A stretch of DNA of 64,000 bases from Calliopum simillimum (lineage: Eukaryota; Arthropoda; Insecta; Diptera; Lauxaniidae). Within the stretch, counting starts at the first letter, position 1; the number at the start of each line of letters is the position of its first letter. The translations under genes and the position numbers were made by a program. The stretch spans positions 34,942,101 through 35,006,100 of the forward strand of contig OX638371.1 of assembly GCA_951812925.1 (NCBI GenBank), given 5' to 3'. This document shows positions 22,645 through 34,390 of the stretch, in pieces. The notes beneath the pieces are model-generated. The model made no database searches. It was not told the origin of the DNA and saw only the letters and a program-made list of their open reading frames with translations.

Positions 22645-23606
22645 TACCCTACATTTAAGGTATATACACTGTGTCCTTCCCTTTCTAACACAGAGAAGAA
22701 GGAGTGGCATAAATGCAAAAATATATGGGACGTTTCACGTCAACTATGCCACCTCGCTGCCCAAAATCTGGTGCGTCAAAATAGGTCATATGATAGCTCA
22801 TTTTTCTTGTTGAAGTGTCTGCTTTCGAATGCCGAATGCTGTTTTTGAAAAAAACAATATGGCGGAACAATATGGCGACAAGAAAGATGGGTAGTTGGAA
22901 AAAATCATCAAGTTGATTCATTTAACACGTTATATCTCACAAACGATTCAAGATAATTTGGTGAAATTTTGCAACTCGAGGTCTAGTGAAACTATTTTGA
23001 AACGAGCGAAAAGTGGGATGGATTAAGTAAGTGACTTTAATTCACCAGATTTTGGGCAGCAAGGTGGCATAGTTGACGTGAAACGTCCCATATATATTCT
23101 TGATCAGCGTCACCTTCTGAGTCGATATAGCCATATCCGTCTGGCTGGCAGTTTGTCTGTGTGTTTGTGGAAATATTTTTCACGGGAAAACCAAGCAAGA
23201 TAATTTGATGAAACAAAAACTAGGCGAACTAAAACTAGAGGGCATGGCACCTCCCATATGAGCAAATGTTTCAAAATGCTATACTACGCGCGTTTTTTGA
23301 GATAATTTAACCGAATTTCTTTCATACACTAAGGATAGTAAATGCATGCTAAAACCACAAACTTGATTGATTCGGACAAGAAGGCGAGGCACCTTCCACA
23401 AGTTCAAAGTTTTCGAAACGCTACAGTGCAAGCGGTAATGCAACCAAATTTCGCACAAATACTTAAAAAAGTTAGCTCAAGGTCTGAGCAAGAACTAAGT
23501 CAATTCAGAAAAGAAGGCTTGGCACCTTTACAAGCAAAATTTTTAAAATACTGCAGTGTAGGGTATTTAATTTTTGGCCAGGCAAAAGGTGACACCATTA
23601 CAAGTT
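22645..23606 (-). repeat. abundant modular repeat, copy D, with a nested TIR element
   Basis: On the minus strand it begins TAATGGTGTCACCTTTTGCC, has modules with GGAGGTGCCATGCCC, the GGATATGGCTATATCGACTC block, and ends near AAATGTAGGGTA. It is split by the 363-bp element at 22727-23089, and the flanking halves join sensibly if that element is removed. The ORF at 23342-23629 is a reading of the modules on the other strand. Confidence 0.8.
22727..23089. mobile_element. TIR element with ~46-bp inverted ends
   Basis: The left terminus GGGACGTTTCACGTCAACTA pairs with the right terminus (TAGTTGACGTGAAACGTCCC). The match continues through ATGCCACC(T/ )TGCTGCCCAAAATCTGGTG with only small differences. 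The target is (AT)n sequence of the abundant repeat, so the duplication (TA, ATAT or ATATAT) cannot be sized by eye. It is non-coding. Confidence 0.83.
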
Positions 23607-24779
23607 TTAATTTCATATGCCGGCCCTAAACTTTTAATGCGCGGGCCATATTTTAAAATTTTTAATTTAGAGTAGAGACTCAGTTTATGTTTAATTGGTA
23701 TGGTTGTGCTTTTAATCGAAAAATTCGCCGGATCACATAGTTGCTACAATAAACTTTGATATGTCGTTTTCGATTCAAAAGAGGAATTCCGATCGATTCC
23801 GCATAATGCCTTGCTCGAAATGCTTTAAACAAATATGGTTTCGGCAGACCGAAGTGAACAAATATCAGATTTTTTTACATTTTTCACATTCACATCAATG
23901 AATCAATACTCAAATTTGAAATGATTTTCTGAATTCCCATAGTCAGATTCAGGTGAAATTTTAGCTCCAGAACTTTATGGGCTCAAGGTATCTTTTGTGG
24001 CAAGAGCATTGGAATTTCGACTACATTTAATTTTTCCATACGAAATTGAACCACTTTAATGAATATCCTTTAGACATTCTTCAATACGAGATTTGTTTTA
24101 AATACCACGTATATGAAGTTAAATCTAATTAAAACAACAATGTGTCCAACGATATAAAAAATTTGTTATCGCCATTTGAATACTGAAACTGGTGTCTACC
24201 TGAATTCTAATTTAGTTGACATATCATTTGTTTTATTCCTTTTTATAACATCCTCATCTGGCATAGCTTATATCAGCATTCCAGACGCATCTATAAATGA
24301 TAAGGTTCAGTTTTTTCTTCCTTTTTTAATTCCGTCCTGGCTATTCAGGTTTTTAACGATTCCATTTGTACACATAAGAGGTATGCAACCATAATAACGA
24401 CATTTTTTTTTTGCACTTCCACATACCCAACTTCGTCGTGACTGTGTTTTCCTGTCTGTTGGAAGATTTTTCACATTCGCAAGAATTGCTGAACAAATAG
24501 ACGCGTTTCGCATGCACCGCATGCACGCCATGTTTACAGTGCACGTCCTTATGCAGGATTAAAGACGGACGCGTCGGACGTACAATCGGCAGGCACACGG
24601 CTTAATTCAGATTGCGAACTTTAGGCAGACATACGGAAAAATGTGAGGGTGGAAAGAGAAGTAGAGGAACATACAGACAGTCAAATGTGGAAGACACATG
24701 GTCGAATAGGCAAGCGAAACCGCGATTTTGCACAGTAGAGTAATATTTGAATTTATTTTGATAGTTTAAATTAAATTTA
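23607..24779. other. non-coding, no recognisable gene
   Basis: No supported gene. ORFs at 24176-24394, 24307-24531 and 24353-24598 overlap on opposite strands and have no recognised domain. The region 24500-24740 is richer in G+C than its surroundings without an assignable feature. Confidence 0.45.
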
Positions 24780-24900
24780 ATTAAGCTAGGTTAGGTCCAG
24801 TTGGGTTGCTTAAGGTTAGGTTAGATTAATTTAGGTTAGGTTAATTCAGGTCAGGTTAGGCTCGGTTTCGTAGAGTTAGGTTATGTTTATTCCATTTGGT
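24780..24900 (+). repeat. degenerate TTAGG-like tract
   Basis: The tract contains TAGGTTAGGT, AAGGTTAGGTTAGATT, TTTAGGTTAGGTTAATT and GGTCAGGTTAGGCTCGG, a decayed array with a 5-bp TTAGG period. TTAGG is the ancestral insect telomere repeat, lost from telomeres in Diptera. This short tract is internal and interrupted, and nothing else here suggests a chromosome end. Confidence 0.6.
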
Positions 24901-24935
24901 GGTTCAAAGTTAGGTTCAGGGGAGTTAGTGTGTTA

Positions 24936-25104
24936 TAGAGCTGCGACATCGACCGGAAAACATTGATTTTTTGAACATGGATGTTTTCTGAATTAACCAT
25001 CGATGTTGTGAAAACATCGACGCTAAAAATCGATTTTGCAAAAAAATCGAACTGCTAAAAACAGTCGATGTTTCATCAACATCGATGTCGATGTCGCAGC
25101 TCTA
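24936..25104. mobile_element. hAT-type MITE with 8-bp target duplication
   Basis: A perfect 8-bp repeat, GTGTGTTA, occurs at 24928-24935 and 25105-25112. The ends are TAGAGCTGCGACATCGAC and its complement GTCGATGTCGCAGCTCTA. The interior is filled with CATCGATGTT/AACATCGATG motifs in both orientations, so the whole 169 bp can fold. It is non-coding. Confidence 0.88.
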
Positions 25105-25209
25105 GTGTGTTAAGTTCAAGTTGATATAATGGGTTGCATATGGTTTATTAATATAATATTATTGCACTGCCATCTAAAAGATCCTGTGTACAGCGTTTTT
25201 CTCCATCAG

Positions 25210-27180
25210 AATAGTTCTAGACTATTTATAATTCTTGTTTCGAAGAAATGCCGGCATCATCTTCATAGCACATACTCTACTGTTTCCAAGTCCTCTTGAC
25301 AGAGTCTACAGGAATCGTCGTTTACTAAAACCATTCTTTAGGTGATAATTAAGTCTACATTGGCCTGATATTTCAGTATAAATTTTTTTTATATTTTCTG
25401 CTGAGGTGTCCTGGTATCCAGATTATAGTCACATCATTCCTTCTGGATAAGGCATGGAGAAGATCAAAACAATTCCAGTTTAGCTTTGAGTATATTAAAG
25501 ATTTTATTGTCTGTCCGAGAAAATGCATACATGTATGATCTGGCGCACAACTCTAAAGAGTGGAACTGCACTTGAAAGATAGAAGCTTTTCTTCCCATTG
25601 CAACTGCTTTTTGGAATCTTGGCCCCACGACCCCAGCTTCTACGGTGCCATCTTCCATTTTGGATCCATCAGTGAACCATAGTTGTGAGCACTGTTTTAC
25701 GCTTATGTCATTCTCCCTCCAATCTTCAGAAAACAAACTTTATACCCATCTTATCGAAGACTACTAGACATGGTGTATAATCTAACACATCTAGAATTTT
25801 AACATGTCCCGTTAGATTGCCTTCTTTAAGTTGCTGTAAGTAAGGTAGCCTTCTTAACCATAACGTGAAAAGGAATGTGACCCATGCGCATTAGTAGGAC
25901 AACAGATGGGCACTTTCTTAATGACCATCTGATGCTCAAGTAGCCTATCCTATTCCATCTGAACCTTAAGCTTAGTCCGTTATGCGAATGAAGCATATTA
26001 ATCATTTCCACATTGACAGCTTTGTATGACCATGTCATCATTCTTGGGTGTAGTCTCCATGTTTAACCATTCAGCCATTGGCACACATATAGTACACACC
26101 AAAAAAGATAGTTGACTTTTCTTAGTTTTGATTTTAAACTTCTTTTTTTTCCAAAAAAATTTAAGTTTAATCCAGAAAAGTATGAAATTTATTCCAAAAT
26201 AGTTTAAAATCAATACTTTTTTTGGCATTGTTCTATATAAATACTTTTTGGTTTTAAAATTAAACTAAAATTTTTATTGTTTATATAATCCTTAAAGCTT
26301 TGTTTGTTATGTATGATGGATAACTATTCCAAGTTAGACTTTTGTCTAGGATTACTCCTAAATATTTCTTCTCCACGGAAGTTCCCCCAAGTGTTATGCT
26401 CCCAGATTTAGCTTTATAATCTGGGTAAAGGGTACCAAAGTGAATTTACTAAGGTTTATTTCGAGGTCTTTCTCGCGGCAATATCCTCGTGCTATGGTAT
26501 GGTAAGGTCAAACCGGCCTCTAACCATAATCACCGAATCTGTCAGCAAAGCATTTTACCTAATATTTTTGATCATCGATAGTTTTAATTAATTTGTCGAT
26601 GAATAGTAACCATTGGGCATCCTTTAGTTGTCCTCACAGTTAGTCTTTGTGTACCCGCTTCATAGATGACTGTCCTGTTTTTAAGCATGTTGAGGACCCA
26701 AGCACTGATTACCTTAAGATTCTCTTTCTTATCATTGCTTCCTCAATTGACTTAAGTGACATGTTGTCAAAGGCTCCATATATGTATATCAATAGATGAA
26801 GAGACGGCTACCTCCTTACCGTCCAAAGCCTTCTCGATTTTAAAAGTAAGTTTATGTGTGGCAGTTTCAGTCGATTTACTTGAGTGGTAAGCATGTTGCT
26901 GCTCTGAGATGCTGATCCAAATTTTTTTCCATTGTTTTAAGAAGTAACGATAATAGACTTATACTTTGGAAGTGTGTTGCGCCTTCTTTCTCTCTTTAGA
27001 AATGAATGCAACTCGGGCTTCGGTCCAGTCTTCAGGCATTACTCCTAGATCTATGCTTAGTCTGAAGATGGGTGCATATATATCAATTCCTTTTCTGGGA
27101 ATGGTTCGATCTCCTCAAGGTACTATCTCCACGATGACCTTTTTAACTCATTATAGTCTATTTGGGCAGATCTATGTATA
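25210..27180 (-). pseudogene. non-LTR retrotransposon (RT plus RNase H), decayed
   Basis: Read right to left on the minus strand, LINE blocks appear in order. The start of the RT (GIDIYAPIFRLSI then GVMPEDWTEARVAFISK) lies at about 27110-26985. LLKTMEKIW and QQHAYHSSKSTETATHKLTF follow at about 26945-26845, and VEKKYLGVILDKSLTWNS at about 26385-26325. The RNase H start LWFTDGSKMEDGTVEAGV is in the ORF 25464-25736, with the catalytic Asp in TDGSK and a Glu in SLELCA retained. A final zinc-knuckle-like CRLCQEDLETVEYV lies at about 25310-25270. Frameshifts and stops separate the blocks. RNase H points to the I/LOA-like side of LINEs; the clade is inferred. Confidence 0.8.
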
Positions 27181-28489
27181 TCATCATAAAAAATTGGGTT
27201 AGCTAAGCAATCGTATTAACTTGCCATGAGTTAAAAAATGGAAAAGTATGAAAAGCATTAATACAAAAATTATACATGTAAATATTTTGAAACTTACGGC
27301 GGCTATTGTTATGAAGTTTGGTACATGAACCACACTTAAAGAGATACCATAAGTGAAGCCTCAATTTAACTGTTTTGCCCACGTTGCAGTCGTGTAATTT
27401 TCCCAATGCATTGTGGCTATTCCTCTCTAGATGCACAAAATGTGTAGCTGTCGGCAATGAATTTGAATGGAATCGAAATAAAAAAGCAAAGTTGCCGTTC
27501 CTGCTGTTTTCCCCATCGCGACCAAATGACAAGATTAGTGGTGGCAACAATGGTTGCACTGCTTGCTACATACAAACTGAATTGAACTGAATGGGAGGCT
27601 GGCTGAGTGGATCTGGATGTTGCATTGTCAGCTAGAAATTACGATGCCAATGCAGATGCTGATTGTAAGTCCTTGAATGCATTGGAAATCTGTATATAAA
27701 GTGTAAAACTGTAATAAAGTGTGCATGGGTCGGTCGGTAGTTCGACCGTGTGGTTGATTGGTAAGGTCGAACGTTTTGAAAGGCCTATCCACTGCGTAAA
27801 GAGAGACATTGCCGTAGGTCATGCAAAGCAAATCTTGTCGTTTTTGTTTATGCGGTACAATGCAAAATTTATGTGCGTCCGAATCGAGCGTTGGGTTTTT
27901 TTTTTTTCTTTTTCCTATTTCTGCCTCTGTCTTTAGCGAGAGTACAAAATATGCTCGGACTCGTGCATTGTGGAATTGCTTAAGAAGTGCCCAGAGTAAA
28001 TCGAATTGATTTTCATGTACTTTGCAATGATGAATAATGGAAAAATTTTGACTGCAAACGCAGCTTTAAGAACAGGCATTGTTGGTCCGTCCCTATGGTG
28101 TTCATCGATTGTTTATGGCAAGGTTCAGTGGTTTCAATTTCTAATGCAAAAACTGTTTCATGGTAAGTCCTTCGAATGTAGGTACTCGTATAAATGAATG
28201 AATTAACGAGGGTATGAGTTAATGAAGTTATTTTTGTTGTGGTTGTTGTTGTTTAAGCGCGACTGTTTTGCAAACTTCAATTTGACATCTCTGTTGGCCG
28301 TTTTGTCCTTTGAGTCTTTTTTTTATTTTTATTCATTCCTGTTTTTTGATTGAATGTTAAAGGATGTGGAAATACTGAGGTAACGACTCAGTTTATCTTG
28401 GTTTGTACTACTAAAATGCATACATGTCAAGTCATTAACTCATTTTTGGTTTAATTTTTGCATATGCTTCAAGAGTGCACACTGACCGT
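27181..28489. other. non-coding, no recognisable gene
   Basis: No supported gene or element. The ORFs in this stretch overlap each other on opposite strands (for example 27203-27559 with 27375-27590) and show no domain I recognise. Confidence 0.45.
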
Positions 28490-29262
28490 TTGTTTCACTT
28501 TGTCCTTCTGTTTGTAACGCATAGAAGGAGGCGTAGCAGATATAGAAAAGTATATATATTCTTGATCAGCGTCACTTCCTAAGTCGATATAGCCATGTCC
28601 GTCTGTGTGGCTGGCTGACTGGGTGGCTGGCTGTGCGTGGAAATATTTTTTACGAGAAAACTGAGGAAGACAATTAAATGATGTTTGGTAGACTGCCTCC
28701 GTCGTCAAAGTTAGCTCGTGGGATTGAAAATAAGCGAAATCGGTTAACGGACACGCCTACCGCTCATACAAAAAATGTATTCAAAATGCAAACTTAGGAG
28801 TATTTTTCAGGACAATTCAACCAAAATACACATAAATACTACGAATTATTAGCGCAAGCTCTTAGCAAAAACTGAGCGGATTCGAACTAGAGGGAGTGGC
28901 ACCTGCCGTATACGCAAAAGCTTCAAAACGCTAGACTGAAAGCGTTTTTTGATAATCCAACTTAATTTCACTCGAATACTAAGGACTATAAAAGCACATT
29001 TTGAGCTAAAACTAGACTAACAAGGACAAGTGGGCGTGGCACCACCCATATAAGCAAAACGTTATACTTAAACCGTTTTTTGAGATAATCCAACCGAATT
29101 TCACTCCGACACGAAGAACTATAAATACAAGCTCTGAGCAAAAACTTGATGTACTCGGACAAAAGGGCGTGGCACCTCCCTTATAAGCAAAATTTTCAAA
29201 ATACTGCAGTGTAGGGTATTTAATGTTTGGCCAGGCCAAAGCATACACCAAATCTTATTATA
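28490..29262 (-). repeat. abundant modular repeat, copy E (multi-module)
   Basis: On the minus strand it runs from GGTGTATGCTTTGGCCTGG through the TACCCTACACTGCAG block and at least three ~150-bp modules with GGAGGTGCCACGCC cores. The ATGGCTATATCGACTTAG block follows, and the copy breaks off before the final GGGTGTAGGG motif. The ORFs at 28469-28708 and 29012-29251 are readings of it. Confidence 0.82.
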
Positions 29263-31642
29263 CTACACCAGGAAATTTTTTACAGACCGCAATAGAGAAT
29301 GAACGGCAGGCTAAGAAAATTCCCCGGAAATAAGTATTTATTTACGATAACCCCCATTTACTCTAGAGTAGGGTGTAGCAAAATTCAAAAAAAATTAGTG
29401 GATCAAAAATCATCATTGATTGAGATCTTAAAACAAAGACTGCATACTTAGTTTCGGTTAAAACCTCCGAAAAGATCGCCCGCCCGGGGCTTGAATGAAG
29501 GTCTAAACGACAAAAATTATTGTTTTTTCACAGTTTTTTTAACTTATCTCAAAAACAACGAAATTATTGGTAGTAATTCATCCCAAATCTTTGAAAGGAA
29601 TTAATTTTCTACACTTTTTGTTCTTTTCTCATTGCTCTACAGGGAAGTTTGCCCTATGGAAGTCCCGGAAGAAGTTAAAAATTTTTGATTTAAAAAACGG
29701 TTTTTTTTCTATAACTCAATATACAAGACACACACAAACACTTTAGACCTCAATAAATGTATGAAATCTGTTTTCCTACAGTTTTGCTTTTAAATCTGTA
29801 TTCTAAAAATAATGTATGTTAAAAATAATTATATATAATGAAAAAGCGAACTTTTTATGTTTTTGTTTTAAAATATACCCAAAATTTTTATCAGAAACTA
29901 TTGGAAAAATTAAGGGCTTTCAAACATGGTCTTCAGAATGGAAATTGGATTAAAATTGAGAGAGATATGATAACTCTTACATACTTAGTATTATTTGTAA
30001 CGATGCGATTTTGGGTATTTTTGTTTTACAGTGTATTTTGCATCCAAAACTTAAAACTTTTTTAAGTGTACTACATTACGCCAAAGCGTGATAAACGGCG
30101 CATTTTTCAAGACCAAGAACGTCAAAATTAGTTTGTGGTTCCCTAGAGTCTAGAGCTGTTCTTTTAGGGAAGAAGCTGTACAAAAGATCTTTTAGGTCGT
30201 AGTGCAATTCACAGCCGTTTTACATAGTAATAAGCAATGACGTTGCCTCCGGTGCCTTTGGTTAAAAATTCTAAACAGTAAAATGTTGAAAAAATGCTAA
30301 TAAAAACTTTAGTTGATGTTTAACCCTTACAGTACTAAGTGTACAAAAGCATCATAGTTTCATTATTTTGTTTTTAAATTTTATTTGTCTTATCAACAGA
30401 AACCAAGAGTTGCCAGGACACCGCCTCCACCACGATTGCAAGCATGCAAAAATCGAATATCTAAAATTTATGACACTTCAGACGACATAAATGTCCTTTG
30501 ACTGAAATTCAATTTCGCATTCTGTTTGTGAACTCAAGCGAGTGATGCAGTTGGAAAATGGTCAGTCAAACATGCTATCTGACCCAAAACATTCCAACTC
30601 CCAACCCACACGAGCATCGACACCCAAAAACACAAGCAATTTTGACTGTCAGAACTGTCAGGCTCTGACATGACAGTGGTCTCTGACATGGTCTATGTCA
30701 TGTCTTCTGTTTGCGTGTGTGTGTCTGTGTGCGTCCTTCGATGTGTTTGCATTTTTGCAAGAGTTGGTTGCAATTTATTGTTTACTTTGTTTGTTTGTGA
30801 GAGGAGCCAATCAAATCCTAGTTTTTCATTGCATTTTAAAGTTTCTTGAATAAATACAAAGTAACTTTTGAATGCCAAAATCTGACACTTGGATACTTCT
30901 TATTTGATTTCAAAATATAATTTGATGATGCTATAGAAATTTTGCAGTGTTGCATATTGAGTTTGAATATTGACAAAGACATACATACATATATACATAA
31001 TATACTTATGTATATATGTATTTAAGAATATAAATAGGAAATTAAAAAGCTATTGGGTTGCTGACAATTAAATTTTGTATTTAATATGGCAATAATGTTC
31101 ATATGTACCAACATTTCATAAAGGAATATTTGAAAGGACCAGTTGTTAATACTTGATAATAAAATAAACAACACCAATTGGTTTTGGGCATTATTGTAAC
31201 TTTTATTGTAGCTCCATCTGGCAACTCTTATTATAAGTAATCGACACTTTACTATCGAACTATCTTTTTCTCTATTCTTTAAGTTTACTTTATACATATT
31301 TTACTTCCTTTTGTTGCGTTGAATAAAACTACTGAAATTAAGACAACGCGTGTTATTACTTAGATATATAATAGGCATTGATAATTATAATTTATTTAAT
31401 GAGGCTATTCCACAAAACTTGAAAATTTCTCGAAAACGCCCTAGACCTACAAAACTCTCGAAATTTTTATGGATTTTACTAGTTTATGAGTTTTTCGTAG
31501 GCTTTATATGGTTTTTAGAAATTTTCCCAAATTCAAAAGGTGTGTATCAGGCTTTAGAATTTTCAGATTTCACTCATCTTATGTCTATTCCTTTTAAACG
31601 CTTTTTCAATTATATCGATATCTTTCTTTTTCACCGAAATAT
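29263..31642. other. non-coding; one perfect AT hairpin
   Basis: No supported gene. At 30986-31020 TACATATATACATAA and its exact complement TTATGTATATATGTA form a 15-bp stem around the loop TATAC. A short GT-rich run occurs at 30712-30732. ORFs at 29838-30065, 31022-31297 and 31350-31703 are AT-rich and lack domains; the last one ends inside the next repeat copy. Confidence 0.5.
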
Positions 31643-32117
31643 GGCAGGCTGGGTGTGCGTGGAAATACATTATCTGGGAAAACTGAGCAAGACAATTCAA
31701 TGAAATTTGGGACACTGCCTCCGTCGTCAAAGTTAGCTCGTGGAATTGAAACCGACCGAAATCGGTTAACGGACACGCCTATCACCCATACAAAAAATAT
31801 ATTGAATGCTCAATATATTTAGGAGTATTTTTCACGACAATGCAACCGAAATAAACATAAATTCTACGAATTGTAAGCGCAAGCTCTGAAAAAAAAAAAC
31901 TGGGCGAATTCCGACAACAGAGCGTGGCACGTCCTATATAAGTAAAAGTTTCAAAATGCTATACTGAAAGAGTTTTTTGAGATAATCGAACTAAATTTTA
32001 CCCAGACACTATGAATTATAAATGCAAGCTCTTAACAACGAAACTGGGTGAAATCGGACAAGAGGGTGTGGCACCTCCCATATAAGCATACTGCAAATGG
32101 TAACACCCTTACTAAAT
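31643..32117 (-). repeat. abundant modular repeat, copy F (truncated)
   Basis: On the minus strand it begins TTAGTAAGGGTGTTACC but lacks the TACCCTACACTGCAG block. It contains modules with GGAGGTGCCACACCC and stops in the CACGCACACCCAGCC region, so the ATGGCTATATCG block and the terminal motif are missing. Confidence 0.78.
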
Positions 32118-32621
32118 AGTTTTTTATTAATACGAAAAAATTCCATTTTTTGATAAAAATCTTAAAAAGCATTGGTTGAAATACAATATCTCCTAAAGGA
32201 AATCAGCCAGGACTTTCCGGTTTGCATGTACCCAACTTTCTGCATACTCATTTCTTTTTTTTAATTTTTTCGAATTTTGACCAATTGCAGCCCAATGTTC
32301 GGAGTCATAAAACAAGAACGGGACCAGCTATAACTTTGAATTCAACGGCATTTTGTCATGCATAAATTACATAAATTACTTACAACCACATTTCTAGAAT
32401 TTTTCTACAATTTTATGAAACTTTAAAATGATGGAAAACACAGAGTAATGACTTTTTTCCAATTCATATTTGTATGAAAAAAGTAATTTCGCGAGCGGCA
32501 CGCTATATTGCAAATTTTTTATTTTTTTTTTTTATCTGGCTATTGAACCCGTCATTTTGAGGGGTTCCTTGCTAAGAACAATAAACTTGGTTAATAAAAG
32601 ACACCAAAATAAATAGGTGCA
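32118..32621. other. non-coding, no recognisable gene
   Basis: AT-rich sequence without an assignable feature. Confidence 0.4.
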
Positions 32622-33953
32622 TAAAGTGAGCTATGCAGGTGTGACGAATTTCGATGTTTTTTGGTTCGGAATTTCGAGCTTTTCAACAGTAATTTGAAGC
32701 TGTCTGGGAAATTTTCCATTTTCCGGAAAAGCGAAAAAAATTGTTCTGCATAGCTAAGTTTATTTTTTCAGCCAGACGAATCTGCGGGAAAGTTAGCGAT
32801 GAAATCTTTTAACGCAGAAATTTCGAGCTAATTTTGAGCTAAAAGCATTTTCCGGAAAACTCCCAATTTTCCCGGAAAATCCCAAAAAAAGTTTTTTTAT
32901 TGCTAACTTTATTTTTTTCAGCCAGACGAATCCGCGGATATAGTAAGCAATAAAATCTTTTAACGCAGAAATTTCGAGCTACTTTTGAGCAGACCTTGAA
33001 TGAAGTGTTTTCCTTAAATTTCCCCGGAAAATCCCAAAAAATTAAAAAAAAAAAAATTTTTTTCCCTATGTTATGTCCGCAAATTATTCTGAATATGTCC
33101 GAAAGTTTTTCGCGGATCAGCCTATAATATATCAAACCCCTAGTTTGCTAGCCACAGTAATTTTACATAAGAGTAGGGGTAATTGGGCGGCCTGCGGCCG
33201 CAGCTCAGGATTTAAAACTCCCAAAAATCCAGCACCGGCTTCGCGGCGTCGGTAATATATCGGATCAGTCGGTAATATATCCAATAATTTGCGGACATAA
33301 CTCCCATTTACGAAATGGGGATTATGTATATGGGCGTTATGTCATGGCACCGCCATAAAAACAAGGTTTTTTTTGGGATTTTCCGGGAAAGTTTGGGGTT
33401 TTCCGGAAAAAACTTTTCGCTTTTGATGAGCTTGAAACTAGCTCCAAAGTCGTGTGTCAAATGATATGATCGCCAAATATTCTCATGGGTTCGTCTGGCT
33501 GAAAAAATAAAGCAAGCCCTTAAAAAATTTTTTGGGATTTTCCGGGGAAATTTAAGGAAAACACTTCATTCATGGTCAGCTTGAAAGTAGCTCGAAATTC
33601 CTGCGTGAAAAGATTTCATCGCTTACTATTCCCGTGGATTCGTCTGGCTGAAAAAAATAAAGTAAGCCATAAAAAAAGTTTTTTTGGGATTTTCCGGGAA
33701 AACTGGGAGTTTTCCGGAAAATGCTTTTAGCTCAAAATTAGCTCGAAAGTAGCTCGAAATTCCTGAGTTAAAAGATTTCATCGCTAACTCTTCCCGCGGA
33801 TTCGTCTGGCTGAAAAAATAAACTCAGCTATGCAGAGCAATTTTTCCGCTTTTCCGGAAAATTTCCCAGACAGCACGAAATTACTGTTGAAAAGCTCGAA
33901 ATTCCCAACCAAAAAACATCGAAATTCGTCACACCTTCATAGCTCACTTTATG
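32622..33953. mobile_element. foldback element with internal ~150-bp repeats
   Basis: The outer ends pair: CATAAAGTGAGCTATGCAGG on the left and its complement CTTCATAGCTCACTTTATG-like sequence on the right, followed on both sides by GGTGTGACGAATTTCGATG. Each arm contains two or more units with TTTCAGCCAGACGAAT(C/ )TGCGG, a TTCCGGAAAA/TTTTCCGG pair and CGCAGAAATTTCGAGCTA. It is non-coding. The minus-strand ORF 32839-33135 is a reading of the repeats. A smaller TIR element sits at its centre (33070-33301). Confidence 0.78.
33070..33301. mobile_element. small TIR element at the centre of a foldback
   Basis: GTTATGTCCGCAAATTATT at 33070-33088 is exactly complementary to 33283-33301. Inside are GGTAATATATCGGATCAG-type repeats and a G+C-rich core containing CGGCCTGCGGCCGCAGC. 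The core stands out from the AT-rich surroundings. No clear target duplication was seen, so this could be a nested insertion or part of the larger element. Confidence 0.6.
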
Positions 33954-33984
33954 GACTTAAAATAAATTTGTATGTACCATACAC

Positions 33985-34390
33985 TGTTTGATATACATAT
34001 AACTGTGGATCTTTGACAAAAGAATCTAGCTCGAGATAAGAAAATTTTCCAGGATTTTAGTCATAAACATAAAATTTAAATGCACTCCGTTTGGTGTAAT
34101 CATCATGTCTATGATTTTTAGATTCAGTGATTAAATTTACGCAAGATTTGAATATGCCGCCATTTGAACGGTAAAGTACTGCCAACCAAAAAAATTAAAC
34201 ACAACAGTTTGATATTTTAAGATTGGTATAAATGCATTGAAGAAGCAGATTGAACGCTGTATTAATGAAACTCAGCCACATTACTTAGAAACAGTTAATA
34301 CATTTTTCAGCTCTTCTGAAAAATTGTTATGTTGTTGTTATGTTCTTTTGTCAAAATGCCACAGATATTTACTAAGTAGTGGGCATAATA
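33985..34390. mobile_element. short relative of the 5.4-10.1 kb inverted-repeat element
   Basis: The left end has CTGTGGATCTTTGACAAAAG followed by CTCGAGATAAGAAAATTTTCC and CATAAACATAAAATTTAAAT. This is the same order as the outer right arm of the large element read on the minus strand (10143 to about 9990). The right end has TTCTTTTGTCAAAATGCCAC, the inverted counterpart. The element is about 400 bp and non-coding. Confidence 0.62.

Noticed and set aside
24780..24900. True telomere or subtelomere
   Set aside because: The tract is short, degenerate and internal, with ordinary transposons on both sides.
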